Assembly (NCBI GenBank): GCA_020055645.1
Contig: CM034546.1
Span: 29,574,001 to 29,638,000 of the forward strand
Length of the DNA: 64,000 nt
Origin: Tomocerus qinae
Taxonomy: Eukaryota > Arthropoda > Collembola > Entomobryomorpha > Tomoceridae
Direction: 5' to 3'
The number at the start of each line of letters is the position of its first letter. Position 1 is the first letter of the stretch. Under the pieces are notes generated by a model that saw only the letters and a list, made by a program, of their open reading frames with translations, was not told where the DNA came from and did no database searches. The translations under genes were made by a program, and so were the position numbers. Below are positions 60,419 through 64,000 of this stretch, piece by piece.

Positions 60419-63400
60419 TTACACGAAATTAGTTCTTTTTTCAGTTTTTTCGTCATCTAGCAGAACATCCGGTGAGCTTCCAGAGGCTGAACTATAATGA
60501 TTGGACCCACTTGCAGAATCAGCCTTGTAAATAAACGGATCTCCATTTTCAAATGTGAAAGGCAAAACTTGAATGTCCAAATCTCGAAGTACAGGAATTT
60601 CAATTGGCAGTTCTTCACCTCCAGAATATTCCATATCTGCACTCATTGAGTCCTCTTCAATATCCGCTGCTTGTTGACTTTCAATTGGAATTTCAGAATT
60701 TTCATTTTTGTTATTAATTTCTGAATGCCCCAATAGTTGGCAATTTTTGTCACGGACTTGATTCGAGCACAATTTTTCCCCATTTCTATGTTTTCTTCTT
60801 ACATGGCGTTTACAATGGCCAAAACTAATGCACTTCATGTTGCAGAATTGGCATTGAAATCTCCGAACACCAAAGTGTACTCCTTCCAGATGTATAACAA
60901 TGCTATATCGACTAATAAACTGTTTCCCGCAGAACTTGCACCGATATTGGCCGTCAGCAACTACATACGTATAAATAAATTAGATTCAATAGCATATAGC
61001 TATATCATTTGGTTCCAGGATCATTCAATAATTTCTACTCACTAACCGAAATGCAATTTAGAATTCAGATGTATAACAAAAAATCAGACTTACGTGTAAT
61101 ATGCTCGTCAATGTTAGGATACTCTTTAACTTCTAAAGTTTTTATACCAAGAGAAGACGACGGATCAATGTTAAGTTTAAGCCTGGTCACCCGTTTGGAA
61201 GGAAAATGGTTTGTACCATTTTGCTTTAATTTTTCACAGTGTATTTTTCTAACATGGCGTACAACGCAATTTCTGAGATAGTGTTTATATTGACAAAATT
61301 CACATTTGAAACGGTGAAATTTCAAATGAACTATTCTCTGATGAGATACTATTGTAGTTCGATTTTTGTAAATCCCGGAACAAATAGTACACTTCAACGA
61401 ATTGCCCTCTTCTGTAAACAAACAATACAAACACAAGGCTATTTTATGTAACTAATAATTGTACGACGTAATTTATCAATAGAGCATAAGACTAAATCAT
61501 AATTAAACAGTTTGCTGATAAAGTCTTTATTTAACGGTAAAAAGTTGGTTAATTTGGCCGTTCACTAAATATACGATTTAGATTTTAATTTAAACCAATT
61601 TCAATAATTTACTGTGTTAACTAAACTGCACACAACATTTTCTTTTACGATGGGAATTCTCCAATATTTCCATTGTTTACAAATTGCAAATTTACACAAA
61701 ATTTACCAATTTACAAAGATATTTACATTGTTTACAAATAATTTACTTCTTATTAAATGAAATTTTTGTCAGCTATTGAATTAAAAATAATAATTTAACT
61801 TTTGTAACTCTCCCAATGTAAAATACCGACATGTGACACTTACTTATGATGGATCCCGGAGGTAGAGGAGGCATTACTTCTTTTACAATTTTAAGCACAC
61901 CATCAGCAGATATCATTTTTGTGCTGCGAACACAAATAATAGTGACAATAGAATATTTATCATTTATAGTAAGCCATTATTATTATCAATATTCAAAAGT
62001 TCCAAAAATGAAGTGAAAAAACCTTTGTGACTTGGCGATAGATTTTTCAATTTCTGCCGCAATTTGTATTCGTTCCATTTTATGACATGATACAATGTGG
62101 TAGGCACATTGGAATCTTTGATAAAATTGCATGTCACAATATTTGCATTCAAATCTGTTCAAATGTTTGTGTTTGCTATTAACATGCCTGTTAGCTGAAT
62201 CGTACGAAGTAAAATTAGAACCACAGACTCGGCATAAATATTGATGGCCATCATCTACATAAAAAATATATAATTAAAACAGAGTAAAATAAATTCATAA
62301 TAATAAATTATCAAATAAATGCGTACACTGGAAATAATATTCAATCTCTTCTTCCGTCAGTCGTATCGGTCGATTTACTAGTTCCGGATTTAATATTATT
62401 ATTTCCGTCATTTTTAATAATTTATATATGGAATTTTCCCGAGGAGTTCTCCATTTGCATTTTGGAAATTTCCGAGATCCATTGTCAGCACTATTGGTAG
62501 ATATACAACATTCATTATTATTTTGTACAAAAACCTTTAAGTTTAAAAAAAATAAAGATGACTAAAACGGTAATTTTAGTAAACGAGTGACTGAGCTAGG
62601 TAGATAATAAATTATTAACATTAATTCCTTTCGACGACTTACGAATCGGTTCTAAAAAGTCGAACGATTGGAGTAAATTCTGTTAAAATAAAAACATTCC
62701 AGAAACTAATTAATTATACGTTTCTAAGTATATTTTACCATATATATGTAAATCTTACCTTTAGTAGCTAATTTTCTAAAATAAACCGCTTTCTGTGCAG
62801 GAGATAATACACTGTTTAAACAAATTTTGGTTTCAGTAGTATTTACAGGGGTTGATATTGACAGTATTAATTTAGATTTAAATTTGAGCAATAATTTGTC
62901 AAATTTTCTTTGGATGTCATCAAATTCCAGTTGATTAAAATGTAAATCAGTTGCTAGTGAACAACACGAGGCACATAACTTTGAAAAGTTCTGATAATCT
63001 TTCAATCGATCCCACTGACTGACTTTAAGCGATTGCGATAATGAAGCAAAAACTTCTGACGAGATTCGAACTCCATCGTTCTCGAAATATTTTTGACAAA
63101 TTAGGCATGGCGTATTTTCTTCTGTTGGCTCAATTTTGATGATTAATGGTTTTATAAAAGGTCTGTCGGTTTGAATTACTGCAATGTCGTTTTTATCGCC
63201 ATTACCAAGATATTTTGATTTGGAATAAAACTTTGTCAGGGAAAGTGGAGTTATGGTTTTTGGATCTCGATGGTATTTATTTACATGCTTCTTGCATTGA
63301 CTTCTTGAAGGATATTTTACGTGACAGTACTTGCACTTATACCGTTTTATTTTTCTATGCACATGGTCAATGTGACGGGAAATGTTTCTACTGTCTGTTA

Positions 63401-64000
63401 TCACTGCGAAACAAATTTTGCACTGAAATTCATCCCCAAATTCTAAAAATCAAAATCAAACGAATATTAGCGATAGGTGTTATTATTTTTAGTAAGTTGA
63501 TTATTCCTTTATGTCTCAACATTACTCACCAATCAAATAATTGTACCCTTCGTCACTTGACGTAAGAACGACTTCTTTGGTTTCACAAAGATCTATAATA
63601 CCATCATTATCATCATCAGTCTTTTTTTGCTTATCCAATCGGGACAAAGTAACACGAGGGTTCATATCTGAATAAATGACAAGTAAGAAATAAACAATTA
63701 GTAGTTTATTATAATGCAAAAATGCAAATACTGGTTATAAAAATTATTTACTATTATTGTACCTCTAACTGCACAGCTCCGATAATACTGAAATTTCGTG
63801 CTAGCAGGAACGTCGACAGAAGAAAATAAATTAGGAACTACTGAATGTAAATTTCGGTTTTCATCCGACGTCGAAACAAGTATCGCGGTTTTCGCTTTAC
63901 CAATACCTTCATTAATTTCGTTTTTAATTATGTTTAAGTCTTCGTCTAACACAGAGAGTAGAACTATATCGTCCGCGCATGTTGAACAAAAATTTGGTAG
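60419..64000 (-). CDS. ZAD-like and C2H2 zinc-finger protein, copy 2 (5' end cut by window)
   Basis: Tandem paralogue of the gene at 1-4085, with the same exon plan: last exon 60960-60419 (stop present, C-terminus EKRTNFV), then 61411-61094, about 61934-61853, 62250-62020, 62520-62333, 62689-62653, about 63442-62761, about 63680-63530 and the first exon from about 63766 to beyond 64000. Fingers are in pairs as in copy 1. The coding sequence is very similar, with both synonymous and replacement changes. The intron at about 61750 lacks the fold-back insertion. Exon 5 lacks the extra A of copy 1 and reads through FVQNNNECC. This copy looks the more intact. Confidence 0.75.

Overview
The window looks like an intron-containing, AT-rich invertebrate (arthropod) nuclear genome. 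A springtail (Collembola) is my best guess, from gene style only: ZAD-like plus C2H2 zinc-finger genes, an intronless ionotropic-receptor-like gene, F-box fragments and very dense transposon debris. No prokaryotic gene organisation, tRNA, rRNA or CRISPR array was recognised.

Layout. (1) 1-4085, minus: 3' part of a multi-exon ZAD-like/C2H2 gene. A near-identical tandem copy lies at 60419-64000, minus, offset by about 60.4 kb, with its 5' end outside the window. A small separate four-finger C2H2 gene lies at 59450-60010, minus. (2) About 4.6-7.9 kb, 17.6-21.3 kb and 22.0-24.7 kb, plus: three copies of a segmental duplication, each carrying a subtilisin-like (S8) protease. All three are broken: a 7-bp deletion at the catalytic Ser in copy 1, several lesions in copy 2, and a lost start codon with internal and 3' deletions in copy 3. 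(3) 9383-11997, minus: an ionotropic-receptor-like membrane protein split by one -1 shift in an A-run. (4) 15.4-17.6 kb: a non-LTR reverse transcriptase remnant abutting a MULE-type element whose inverted termini carry arrays of six 21-bp repeats. (5) 25.4-46 kb: a graveyard of degenerate plus-strand virus-like coding blocks, in at least five copies and two lineages. It is interleaved with minus-strand Ty3/gypsy fragments, F-box fragments and hAT-like insertions. Three loci repeat one order: membrane-anchored glycoprotein-like C-terminus, then a small ORF, then a nucleoprotein-like ORF. This is the most unusual part of the window. (6) 46.7-48 kb: a P-loop NTPase fragment cut by a piggyBac-like insertion. 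(7) 49055-52816: a 3.76-kb Mutator-like element with exceptionally long imperfect inverted termini, an 8-bp target duplication, SWIM and zinc-binding transposase remnants, and a nested fold-back element. (8) 52.8-59.4 kb: gene-poor, with hAT-type MITEs that have clear 8-bp target duplications.

The apparently functional content is therefore limited to the zinc-finger genes, possibly the receptor gene, and little else. The rest records repeated duplication and insertion. Presence or absence of insertions between duplicate copies gives a relative timeline: the 1232-1649 fold-back is in zinc-finger copy 1 but not copy 2, and the 5576-5717 MITE is in protease copies 1 and 3 but not copy 2. All family assignments come from reading motifs by eye; none was checked by database search.
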